Shown here: piece by piece, positions 42,433 to 50,215 of the stretch
Numbering within the stretch: the first letter of the stretch is position 1
Layout: each line of letters opens with the position of its first letter
From: CAZHDI01 sp964531285
Lineage (GTDB): Bacteria; Pseudomonadota; Alphaproteobacteria; JAJFIK01
Direction of reading: 5' to 3'
Assembly (NCBI GenBank): GCA_964531285.1
Contig: CAZHDI010000016.1
Span: 1 to 51,606, forward strand
DNA length: 51,606 nt
The notes under the pieces: model-generated
The model's input: only the letters and a program-made list of their open reading frames with translations
The model's database searches: none
What the model was told of the DNA's origin: nothing
Translations under genes and position numbers: made by a program

Positions 42433-44520
42433 ATGTTAAAACGCAGCTTGATCGTCGGCGCCTCCGCGCTGGCCATGGGCACTGCCGCCCCGGCCTTCGC
42501 TTTCCAAGGCCCGACCGAACTTCCCGATCTCCCCGTGTACGAGGAATCGGGTTCGATCGTGACGTCGACCGGCATCGTCTTCCAGACGCTGACCATCGAC
42601 ATCCAAAACGTCCGTAACAACCTGATCGACAACGCGTTCACCAACAGCGGCCCCGACGGCAATGGCAGCGTGGGTGCGGTGAACGCCCAGCAGAACAACG
42701 GTAACAACAACGTCATGAATTCCGGTACCGGGATCGTGACGGGTGTTGGCACCGATGACCCGGCCACCGGCGCGCACCAGAACGCCGTTGCCACGGGTGC
42801 TGGCGTCGGCGGTCCGGGCCCGTTCTCGGGCGGTCTGCCGACCTTCTACGCGATCCCGTCCTTCGGGGTCGGTGGCGGCGGCGAGGGCGGCGAGGGCGGC
42901 CAGTCGTTAGAGGCGGTCGATCCCACCACGGTTCCGAACATCACCGCGTACAACAACGCGTTTGTGTTCGGTCTGTATCCGGGCCTCGTTCACATCGACC
43001 AGGACACCGGTGACGAGACTCCGGTCGTTGTCGACGAAAACGGCGACACCCGCTTCCTGGAAGACACCACTGTCGGTGGTGTTGACTTTTCGGCTGGCGA
43101 CCTGGTGCCGCTGGGCGAGATCGAGTTCGTCGACTTCGCCGAAGGCACACCCGACCGGTCGAACCTGCTGACCGGCTCCGTGGGCGCCGATCCGGACACC
43201 TTCACCGAATCGGCTTTCGCCGGTTTTGAAGGCGTCGTGAACGTCCAGCAGAACAACGGTGACGCGAACGCCATGAGCCAGTCTCAGGCCGTTTTCGCTA
43301 ACCAGGGCCGTCAGGTTGGTCCGCAGTCGCAAGGCGGCGGCGTGAACAACCAGGTCTGGGATGCTGGCCGGATCGTCGGTGACTTCGAGAACCCGTTCGC
43401 GGTTGAGCACGAGCCGGAAGGCACGCTGCTCGAAACCGCGGACTATTTCGAAGAGATCGGCATCGATGGTTTCGACGTGGCGTCGAACAGCATCGATCCG
43501 TTCTATCCGGATAATGCGCTTCTCGACCTGAACACCTATATGGACAACACCATCAATAATGGTGCGTTCGACGGTATCAACGGGTCGTTCCAGGTGCAGC
43601 AGAACAACGGCAACGTGAACTCGATGGGTCAGTCGACTCAGGTTCTTGCCAACAACCTCTCTGCTGCGGACACCCTGCCGGCCGATCTGACCGGTAACGG
43701 TATCGCCGGCGGTTCGACGTCGTCCAACATCACCTCTTCGGGTGTCGTTGCGTCGTCGAGCGTGTTCGACGGTGACTTCAACCTGTTCCGTTACGCGGCC
43801 GCTCTGCCGGGCCTGATCCTTCCTGAGGAAGATCAGAACGGTGAGCCGATCGTGTTCGAAAATCCGCTCGAGTCGGCCATCGAATCCGAGTACAACCTCG
43901 ATCCGGTAGAGTACTCCCTGCCGACTCTGAGTAATCGGAAGGACAACCTGATCGAGAACTCGTTCAACGGCAACGCGACGGGTCTGGTCAGCGTCCAGCA
44001 GAACAACGGTCATGCCAACGCGATGGGTCAGGCGACCCAGGTGGCGGTCCGTCTCGGCGTTGAAGACGAATCCCAGCTTCTGGGTTCGGCGAACGTCTAC
44101 GGTGCGGTTCTGTACAACATGGTCTTCGAATTCGGTGTGATCCGTGACAACACGATCAACAACGCGTTCAACGATTTCGCCGGTGCGGCCAACGTTCAGC
44201 AGAACAACGGTCACGGCAACTCGATGAACCAGGTGATCGGTGTCAACGGCGGCATCGCCGAAGGTTCGCCGGTGTTCGGTGAAAAAGGTGGTACGAACAA
44301 CGCCGAACTGGCTGGCGTTGTCTCGAACAACCTCGTGATCGCGCTGTCTGACGACGCGTATGAGAACACCATCACGGGGTCGTTCAACGGCCTGGGCGAC
44401 GGCTTCTACGGCGTGGCCAACGTTCAGCAGAACAACGGCTCGTCCAACGTGATGAACTCGGCTGTTTCGGTCACCGTGACCGGCCTCAGCACGGTCATCA
44501 ACACGACCCCGACCCCGTAA
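42433..44520 (+). CDS. secreted Gln/Asn-repeat protein, FapC-like major amyloid candidate
   Basis: A 695-aa protein with a signal peptide (cleaved near AFA-FQ, residue 23) and six repeats. Each repeat pairs an N-x-I-x-N/G-x-F-like strand with the strict core QQNNGxxNxM: residues 86-95, 272-281, 389-398, 522-531, 589-598 and 665-674. Spacers are long, acidic and Gly/Asn-rich. No cysteine occurs anywhere, so the C-terminal CxxC of pseudomonad FapB/FapC is absent. Codons ending in T (GGT, CGT, GTT) are commoner than in neighbours, hinting at high expression. GAGG precedes the ATG. Repeats of this spacing are typical of functional amyloid (curli, Fap) subunits; the neighbours point to Fap. Confidence 0.75.
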   Translation: MLKRSLIVGASALAMGTAAPAFAFQGPTELPDLPVYEESGSIVTSTGIVFQTLTIDIQNVRNNLIDNAFTNSGPDGNGSVGAVNAQQNNGNNNVMNSGTGIVTGVGTDDPATGAHQNAVATGAGVGGPGPFSGGLPTFYAIPSFGVGGGGEGGEGGQSLEAVDPTTVPNITAYNNAFVFGLYPGLVHIDQDTGDETPVVVDENGDTRFLEDTTVGGVDFSAGDLVPLGEIEFVDFAEGTPDRSNLLTGSVGADPDTFTESAFAGFEGVVNVQQNNGDANAMSQSQAVFANQGRQVGPQSQGGGVNNQVWDAGRIVGDFENPFAVEHEPEGTLLETADYFEEIGIDGFDVASNSIDPFYPDNALLDLNTYMDNTINNGAFDGINGSFQVQQNNGNVNSMGQSTQVLANNLSAADTLPADLTGNGIAGGSTSSNITSSGVVASSSVFDGDFNLFRYAAALPGLILPEEDQNGEPIVFENPLESAIESEYNLDPVEYSLPTLSNRKDNLIENSFNGNATGLVSVQQNNGHANAMGQATQVAVRLGVEDESQLLGSANVYGAVLYNMVFEFGVIRDNTINNAFNDFAGAANVQQNNGHGNSMNQVIGVNGGIAEGSPVFGEKGGTNNAELAGVVSNNLVIALSDDAYENTITGSFNGLGDGFYGVANVQQNNGSSNVMNSAVSVTVTGLSTVINTTPTP

Positions 44521-44549
44521 GGTCGCGTTGGTCGAACGCACTTGAGATC

Positions 44550-44604
44550 GGTGATGGGCTCCGGCCCATCACCTCCCCTCCCGCTTCATAGAGGCGGGTT
44601 TTTT
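44550..44604 (+). terminator. double hairpin / terminator after the amyloid gene
   Basis: A 10-bp perfect stem (GGTGATGGGC / GCCCATCACC, loop TCCG) is followed by a second stem CCCGC/GCGGG and then six T residues. It probably stops most transcripts after the amyloid gene, leaving the downstream genes at lower level, or protects the upstream mRNA end. Confidence 0.85.
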
Positions 44605-44663
44605 GAAGCTGATATAAAGCGGGCAGTCGACAATAAGCCCGTGACTGGTGTGGAGCCTTCGAA

Positions 44664-45338
44664 ATGCCCTTTGCAAACCGGTACCGATCGCGGTTGCACA
44701 GGCTTGTGCCCCTCCTGACTGCCCTGCGCACGGGCGTCTGTGCGGCCCTTGTGGCCGGCGCCACGCCCGCCGTCGCCGGCGGCTTCGACAATGGTGCCTT
44801 CGGTGGCAAGGCATCCGCATTCGGAGCGAGCGACGCCTTCGGAGGCCAAGCCAAAAGCGCCTTCTCCAAGACGATCGACACGGAAACCCCGGTGTCGCGT
44901 CTCATCAAATTCACCGTCGCCCTGCCGGCGACGAGCCTGACGCCGCAAACCGGTTTGGCCGGTGTTGCGCGCCCGCTCCTTGCCTCTTTCAAGCACACGG
45001 TCGAACGCCCGGTTCCGGCGCTGGCAGCCGTTTCCGATGAAGCCGTCGAGGTCATGGACGGGTTCGGACGGGCCCTGGACACTGACCGCCTGGAAGGCAT
45101 CCGGGGTCTGGGTCTTGCCGAAGACACCGATGAGCTGCGCCAGCTCGTTCAGTCCACGACCAATGCCCAGGGCAATTCTTCGGTGATCGTCGGCGATTTC
45201 GTGCCGACCAATGTCATCGACAACGGGGCGCTGGCCGGTGCTCAAGGGGCCATGACGGTCATCCAGAACGCCGCCAACAACGTGACCATCAGCACGATCA
45301 CGAATATCAACGTGACGTTCAACAGCGCGCCGTTCTGA
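44664..45338 (+). CDS. secreted minor amyloid-locus protein with one degenerate repeat (FapB/FapA-like candidate)
   Basis: A 224-aa protein with a long signal peptide (cleaved near AVA-GG, residue 38), a Gly/Ala/Phe-rich stretch, then DRLEGIRGLGL (141-151) and a C-terminal unit NVIDN (183-187) leading to AMTVIQNAANNVTIS, which matches the repeat pattern of the major subunit (N-x-I-x-N, then V-x-Q-N-x-x-N). The LEGIRG and VIQN pieces also recur in the 46247 product. GGAG lies nine bases before the ATG. A role as nucleator or minor subunit is inferred. Confidence 0.6.
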   Translation: MPFANRYRSRLHRLVPLLTALRTGVCAALVAGATPAVAGGFDNGAFGGKASAFGASDAFGGQAKSAFSKTIDTETPVSRLIKFTVALPATSLTPQTGLAGVARPLLASFKHTVERPVPALAAVSDEAVEVMDGFGRALDTDRLEGIRGLGLAEDTDELRQLVQSTTNAQGNSSVIVGDFVPTNVIDNGALAGAQGAMTVIQNAANNVTISTITNINVTFNSAPF

Positions 45339-45363
45339 ACGGACCGTTGAGCATCCTCACCCC

Positions 45364-45393
45364 GCCGGGACCTGCCCTTGTCCGGGTCCCGGC
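45364..45393. other. inverted repeat before the C39-like gene
   Basis: GCCGGGAC and GTCCCGGC pair with a 14-nt loop between the two coding regions. With no T-run it is more likely an mRNA-processing or stability hairpin than a terminator. Confidence 0.35.
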
Positions 45394-45417
45394 CGGCTAC
45401 CACCGGTAACGGGTGTC

Positions 45418-46245
45418 ATGCCCCCGCGCGTATCCGCCCCCAGGTTTCTCATGCGTCTTCTCCTGCTTGGCGTGCTCGGCATGGCCGTGCAGGCTTGCGC
45501 GAACGGCTCGGGCGGCGGCGATATCGTCGCCGCGCCAGCCGGCGGCGACGGCGATGGTTTCAGACCTCAGCCGGTCCGCAAGATCGAGAATGTCGCCATC
45601 CTTGATCTGACCACGCCGGTGGGCGAAGGCTTCCGGGTCCAAACCAAGACCTATCAGGCGCTGCGCTATCGCGGGGTTGTCCCGCAGCAATACGATTTCA
45701 GTTGCGGCGCCGCGGCGCTGGCCACCCTGCTCACCTATCACTACGGAATCGAGACCGGTGAGGCCGAGATTTTCGAGGCCATGTATAAGGTCGGCGAAAA
45801 GAAGAAAATCACGACCCAGGGCTTTTCGCTCCTCGACATGAAGAATTATCTGGCCGCGCGCGGCATCAATGCCTCTGGCTTTGAAGTGACCACAGAGGAA
45901 TTGCAGCGCGAGGGCGTGCCGGCCATTCAGCTCATCAATCTGAACGGCTATCTTCATTTTGTCGTCATCAAGGGCATGAACGACGAGAAGGTGCTGGTGG
46001 GCGATCCGGCATCCGGTCTCACGGTTTACGACATTGAGACCTTCGATTCGATGCGCGAGGGCACGGTCGCCTTCGTGCTCACCGACTTTCCGTCGCAGGG
46101 GCGTCAAACATTTGCCCGCACCGATGCGGATTTTCGCACCAACGAAGAGGCGCCGATCGAGTTTGCCTTCGACCGGCCGCCCCTCGCCGTCGACGACCTT
46201 CTGCGCCTGGGCCCGGAAGATTTCATTTTGCAGGGATTGGACTGA
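45418..46245 (+). CDS. C39-like cysteine peptidase lipoprotein, FapD-like
   Basis: A 275-aa protein with a hydrophobic start and lipobox VQAC (Cys27), so exported and lipid-anchored. The peptidase domain (about 80-225) has the oxyanion Gln in VPQQYDFSCG with Cys96, His180 in YLHFVVIKG and Asp196 in VGDPASG, the full C39 triad. Unlike the bacteriocin-processing ABC transporters it has no membrane or ATPase domain, the layout of FapD. A 50-residue acidic tail follows. The start may be ATG 45418 or ATG 45451; neither has a strong Shine-Dalgarno site. It would process an amyloid subunit or secretion partner in the periplasm. Confidence 0.75.
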   Translation: MPPRVSAPRFLMRLLLLGVLGMAVQACANGSGGGDIVAAPAGGDGDGFRPQPVRKIENVAILDLTTPVGEGFRVQTKTYQALRYRGVVPQQYDFSCGAAALATLLTYHYGIETGEAEIFEAMYKVGEKKKITTQGFSLLDMKNYLAARGINASGFEVTTEELQREGVPAIQLINLNGYLHFVVIKGMNDEKVLVGDPASGLTVYDIETFDSMREGTVAFVLTDFPSQGRQTFARTDADFRTNEEAPIEFAFDRPPLAVDDLLRLGPEDFILQGLD

Positions 46246-46246
46246 C

Positions 46247-46780
46247 ATGACCGCTTCCAGCGTCCTCACCAAGAGCGCCATGCGCCGGGCCGGCATCGCC
46301 GCCAGTCTGATGGCGGCGGCTCTGGTGCCCTTGCCCGCCACCCCGTCGGCCGATTTCACAAGCGCCGCGTTCACGGATCAGCGGCCTTATCTGTGGGAAC
46401 GCGCGGTCCCCGACGACACGCTGGACGGCATCCGGGGCGGGATCCTGCTGTCCGAGGGCTACATCATCGACTTCAGCATCGCGGTCACGACAACCATCGA
46501 CGGCGTGGTGGTCCAATCGACCCTGGCGACCGATTTCATCGAGGATCTGGCCAGCGTGACCAATCAGGGCAGCCTCATTCAGCTTGGCGAGGGCAATTCC
46601 CTGCCGCCCGAGCTTGAGGATGAATTGTCCGGTTTCGTCACGGTCATTCAGAACACCCAGGAAGGCGCCGTCATCAACCAGACGCTCGATGCGGATATCG
46701 ATGTCAACGATTTCGATATGCAGCGCCTGATCAACAGCAACACGCTGCGCTCGGTCATCGAGACGACGACGATTCGCTGA
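46247..46780 (+). CDS. FapA-like accessory protein
   Basis: A 177-aa exported protein (signal to about residue 35) that starts one base after the C39-like gene's stop, so coupled to it. It has DDTLDGIRGG (56-65), a hydrophobic strand segment (IIDFSIAVTTTIDGVVVQ), a GSLIQLGEGN block and FVTVIQNTQEGAVINQT (130-146), ending with a helix NTLRSVIETT. From memory this order (a D-L-R-G motif, an IQ-G-GN block, a VIQN block, then a C-terminal helix) resembles FapA, the proposed chaperone. The match needs a profile search. Confidence 0.6.
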   Translation: MTASSVLTKSAMRRAGIAASLMAAALVPLPATPSADFTSAAFTDQRPYLWERAVPDDTLDGIRGGILLSEGYIIDFSIAVTTTIDGVVVQSTLATDFIEDLASVTNQGSLIQLGEGNSLPPELEDELSGFVTVIQNTQEGAVINQTLDADIDVNDFDMQRLINSNTLRSVIETTTIR

Positions 46781-46808
46781 CCGCCCTACAAAGGCCGCGA
46801 GCGGTCAG
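46777..46808. terminator. weak bidirectional stem between convergent genes
   Basis: CTGACCGC and GCGGTCAG form an 8-bp inverted repeat that includes both convergent stop codons. There is no T-run, so termination is only a possibility. Confidence 0.35.
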
Positions 46809-48586
46809 AAGCGGATCGGAAGCCGCAGGCCCATGGTCAGGTCCGGTGCGTCCGAGGTGAAGCCCGGACTGACGGAGAAACTGACCGAGGTGCTCGGGTT
46901 GAACCGGTAGGAATAGCCGAGCGACAGGCTGCCTGCGTAAAGCCGCTGGGAGCCGGCGACCGGCGTACCGTTCTGACGGGTCCGGTAAGTCACCGAATAG
47001 TTGGTCCCGATGCTGAGCGAGACCTTCGGATTGAGCGAAAACCCGAGGCCGAGGCCGGCGGTGAAGGTGTCGCCCGGCTTGATCTTGCCGAAATCGGCCC
47101 CCAGGAACTTCGCCAAATTGTGCTGATAGCTCGCCGAGGCATAGAGCACACCCGGATCGGTCGGCAGGATCGCCGACAGACTCGGCGTGATCGTCCAGAA
47201 GCCAGTCCCGACGGGAAGCTCGCGCTCCAGACCAGTCGCCGGGTCCACGTCCACATCGAAGGGTGACCGGCCCGTCGGCGCCTTGGCCTTGATGCCATAA
47301 GTCAAATACGGCCAGCCGCCCTGACCGGTGTTGAGCTGGTGACGCAGACCGAATTCGATATCGCCCAGGCCCGCGCCCGAGATCGATTCGAAGGTCTCGT
47401 CACTGGCTTCCTCCAGGAGCGGTCGGCCGATGGTGTCATCGTTGCGCATCACGAACGGCGCCCGTACCTCGAACTCGACACGCTGCGCCAGACCGTATTT
47501 CAGGCTGGCCGCCGTGACGACCGATTGCCGGTCCACTTCCCGGATATCGAAAGACCCGATGGCCACGGCCGGGAGCACGGTGAAGCCCGCCACCTCGACC
47601 CGGTTCACGTTCGAGAAGGTGTAATTCACCGACAGATCCAGCGAGAGCGCGCGTTTGGGCGTCAGCACGCTGGTCCCTTCGGGCACGGCCTCGACCTCGG
47701 GGGGACGTTCCGTTTGCGGACGGGTGGCCCGGCGGGTGTCATCGGCCAGGGCCGGGTTCGATTCGGGCTGCAGATCCCCCGGCGACACCGGCGCGCCGGG
47801 CTGGCCCCCGGGCGCCGCGGCTTGAGCTGCTTGCTCGCGGCGGGCTGCCTCGGCTGCGGCTTCCTGAGCAAGCCTGCGCTCGCGGGCGCGCTCCTGGGCC
47901 CGACGCACCGCTTCGGCCCGGGCGATCTCGTCGGCCGAGCGCGCATCGACCGCGGGCAGAGGTGCGGCGGGCAGCGGCTGACCGGCCCGGGGCTGATTGG
48001 CCGGCGCCGGCCCCGAGACGCTTAACTGGGTGCGCAGGTCGAGCAAGTCGCGGTTCTGATCGTCGATCACCGATTGCTGCTGGCGGATCGTCAGCGCCTG
48101 ATCCTGAAGCGCCTCGAACTGCTGGCGCAGTTGCTCGTTCTGTTCGAACAGCACCCGTTCCTGTTGCAGCAGACGGTCCTGGAGCGACTGCTGGCTCTCC
48201 TCGATAAGCTGGAGGCGCTGCTGCGGGCTCAGATCGCCATTGACGACGGTGGCGGGTGCGGACGGCGGCGATGGCGGGGCAGGTTGAGCGGCGGGAGCAG
48301 GCGGCGGCGGGGTCTGAGCGGCGGGCGGGGGTGTGGCAGGCGGCTGATCTTCGGCCTGCTCGGCTTCCCGCTCTTCACGCTGGCGTCGTCGGCGTTCCTC
48401 CAGCGCACGGCGAAGGGCGCGCGCCCGGTCTTCCTCCGAGGCGTCGCTCCCACTGTCATTGTTTTCGTTTTCTTGGGCGGAGACGGGGACGGCGGGCCCG
48501 GTCATAACGGCCACGGCCCATCCCATGATCACCAGCGACCCGATCCGCAGCGCCGCGCGCGCCCCGGTACGCCAGCCTTCGCTCAT
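46805..48586 (-). CDS. coiled-coil plus beta-barrel outer-membrane protein, FapF-like
   Basis: A 593-aa protein: signal peptide (to about 38, ending VSAQ), a charged Arg/Glu segment (50-80), a Pro/Ala-rich stretch (81-113), a Gln/Leu coiled coil (119-190), a second Ala/Arg/Glu helix (215-255), and a beta-barrel from about 310 ending in LRLPIRF, with the terminal Phe expected for Bam insertion. FapF, the pore that exports Fap amyloids, has a trimeric N-terminal coiled coil joined to a barrel in the same way. It is encoded convergently to the amyloid genes instead of in their operon. Alternative: an unrelated outer-membrane protein; context favours FapF. Confidence 0.7.
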   Translation of the reverse strand: MSEGWRTGARAALRIGSLVIMGWAVAVMTGPAVPVSAQENENNDSGSDASEEDRARALRRALEERRRRQREEREAEQAEDQPPATPPPAAQTPPPPAPAAQPAPPSPPSAPATVVNGDLSPQQRLQLIEESQQSLQDRLLQQERVLFEQNEQLRQQFEALQDQALTIRQQQSVIDDQNRDLLDLRTQLSVSGPAPANQPRAGQPLPAAPLPAVDARSADEIARAEAVRRAQERARERRLAQEAAAEAARREQAAQAAAPGGQPGAPVSPGDLQPESNPALADDTRRATRPQTERPPEVEAVPEGTSVLTPKRALSLDLSVNYTFSNVNRVEVAGFTVLPAVAIGSFDIREVDRQSVVTAASLKYGLAQRVEFEVRAPFVMRNDDTIGRPLLEEASDETFESISGAGLGDIEFGLRHQLNTGQGGWPYLTYGIKAKAPTGRSPFDVDVDPATGLERELPVGTGFWTITPSLSAILPTDPGVLYASASYQHNLAKFLGADFGKIKPGDTFTAGLGLGFSLNPKVSLSIGTNYSVTYRTRQNGTPVAGSQRLYAGSLSLGYSYRFNPSTSVSFSVSPGFTSDAPDLTMGLRLPIRF

Positions 48587-48916
48587 ACGCAGACTCTTTC
48601 CACTCGGTCCAAACGACCACGCCTTTTAATCGAATCTGCCGGGCAACGCACGGTTTGTCTTACCGAATACGGAGTGTTGAGCCGTCAAATTCACCGATTT
48701 ATCCAGCCCGGCGATCCCGGCGGGGGTCCGGCGCCCCAAATCGGAACATCCGGCCCGTCTTTCGCCCCGTTCACGACCCAATTCGGGATCACGGTGTTCG
48801 ATGTGTCCGGCCGGGATCTCACCCGGCCGCGCCGACGGTTTACCGTTTGATCCGCGCCAGCGATTTCCCGATAGTGGGACCTCAGGCTCCCGCCGTCACA
48901 ACCTGGATATGCCGCC
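48587..48916. other. 330-bp divergent gap
   Basis: It separates the FapF-like gene from the PAN-domain gene and should hold both promoters. The part near 48620-48690 is more AT-rich. No shared TTTACTC element, gene or strong hairpin was seen. Confidence 0.5.
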
Positions 48917-49519
48917 ATGATCGCACCTCCGATCCATCGCCTCGTCCGTGCCGCCGCCATCGTGCTGAGCCTCACAGTGGGTGCGGCGGGCCTTACTGGT
49001 GCCCTGGCGAACGGCATTGTGGACGGCGTGGAGCGCCCCGGCGCGGCTTATGAGGTGTTGAAAATCGACCCGCCCAGCCCGGATGCGTGCCGGCAGGCCT
49101 GCATGGAGGATCCGCGCTGCATGGCCTATTCCTATGTGAAGCCGGGCTTCCAGGGCGGCAAAGCCCGCTGCTGGCTGAAAGAAACGGTCACGCCGGCCTG
49201 GTCGAGCGATTGCTGCATGTCCGGCATCAAGGATTACGACACGCTGGCCGAGACCGAGACCTTCAACGCCATCACCCTGACCGGCGCCGATGGCGCTGAG
49301 GCCGGCCTCGATCTGTGCCGCGACGGCGAGCATGACTGCGGCTGGCCGACCGCCAACGCCTATTGCGCCCAACAGGGCTTCAGTGCGGCCATCGACTACC
49401 GGGTGAACCGCGAATCGCCGCCGACGGTGAGCCTCGTGGACGGCAAACCCTGCACCAGCCTGTTTTGTCACCGGATCGCGCAGATCACCTGCGTCGCGGC
49501 CACCGAAACCGCCGAGTAA
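48917..49519 (+). CDS. secreted PAN/Apple-domain protein
   Basis: A 200-aa exported protein (signal to about residue 31, ALA-NG) with 12 cysteines in the mature part. Residues 44-105 fit a PAN domain (AYEVLKIDPPSPDACRQACM, CMAYSYVKPG, CWLKE). The second half has six more cysteines and no recognised fold. PAN domains bind proteins or sugars, so it may be a matrix or surface-binding factor; its place beside the amyloid locus is suggestive only. Confidence 0.75.
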   Translation: MIAPPIHRLVRAAAIVLSLTVGAAGLTGALANGIVDGVERPGAAYEVLKIDPPSPDACRQACMEDPRCMAYSYVKPGFQGGKARCWLKETVTPAWSSDCCMSGIKDYDTLAETETFNAITLTGADGAEAGLDLCRDGEHDCGWPTANAYCAQQGFSAAIDYRVNRESPPTVSLVDGKPCTSLFCHRIAQITCVAATETAE

Positions 49520-49537
49520 CCCTGAGCGGTCCCGGTC

Positions 49538-49607
49538 CGGCACCCGGTGCCGCAGGCGTGATTTTGCGCTTTCGTCTCCCCTGGGGCAGGTTTGGCCCAC
49601 GCCAAAC
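49538..49607. other. pair of small inverted repeats after the PAN gene
   Basis: CGGCAC-N3-GTGCCG (49538-49552) and GTTTGGC-N4-GCCAAAC (49590-49607). The first may end the PAN transcript; the second is 18 bases before the DoxX-like start and could be an operator. Neither has a T-run. Confidence 0.3.
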
Positions 49608-49625
49608 CGAACAAGGGGGGACATC

Positions 49626-50039
49626 ATGGCTCATCCTGCGGCCCTGAAACCGGCGCTGCTGATCATGCGCCTGACGCTGGCGGCTTTCTTCGCCGTCTGG
49701 GTCCTTGAAAAATTCCTGCATCCGGAGAAAACCCAGGCGATCTGGGCCCGCTTTTATCTTGTCGCCGATCTGCCCGTCGAAGCGTCCTATGCCATCGGCG
49801 CGGTGCAGGCGGTGGTTCTGATCGGGTTCGTTCTCGGGATCGCCAAATTCTGGACCACCGGCTTTTTGATGGTCATTCATGGCTTGTCGACCCTGTCGAC
49901 CTGGCAGCCGCTTCTCGATCCTTATACCGGGGTCAATCACCTGTTTTGGGCGGCCGTCCCGACCCTTGGCGCCTTGATTGCGCTGTGGATGCTGCGCGAT
50001 GACGACACGCTGCTGTCCTTCGGCGGCCGGTCCGGATAA
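49626..50039 (+). CDS. DoxX-like four-helix inner-membrane protein
   Basis: A 137-aa protein with four hydrophobic segments (about 10-28, 50-72, 75-92, 105-122). The pattern RLTLAAFFAVWVLEKFLHPEKT and the length match the DoxX family, whose members take part in membrane-linked redox or detoxification. AAGGGGGG lies a few bases before the ATG. Confidence 0.7.
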   Translation: MAHPAALKPALLIMRLTLAAFFAVWVLEKFLHPEKTQAIWARFYLVADLPVEASYAIGAVQAVVLIGFVLGIAKFWTTGFLMVIHGLSTLSTWQPLLDPYTGVNHLFWAAVPTLGALIALWMLRDDDTLLSFGGRSG

Positions 50040-50079
50040 GCCCGGCGGCGTGGCACCGCACCCATCACGCAACGCAAAA

Positions 50080-50097
50080 GGGGGCCGCGCGGCCCCC
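50080..50097. terminator. GC-rich stem-loop
   Basis: GGGGGCC-GCGC-GGCCCCC is a perfect stem 40 bases after the DoxX-like stop. The T-run (four) is on the minus-strand side only, so it may serve transcripts coming from the acyltransferase as well as the DoxX-like gene. Confidence 0.6.
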
Positions 50098-50215
50098 TCA
50101 CGGTACCGACAAACCGAAGTCAGCCAGAGAAGCGCGGGACCACCATCCGTGTGCGTCATGTCCGCGAAAGTGCTGAGTTCCGCGTGATTGTTTAGGAGTT
50201 CGAGCGGCGCCCCTG

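Noticed and set aside
42907..44541. 544-codon open frame on the minus strand across the amyloid gene
   Set aside because: Its Arg/Val/His-rich repeats mirror the sense repeats; there is no start signal or domain, while the sense frame has a signal peptide and Shine-Dalgarno.
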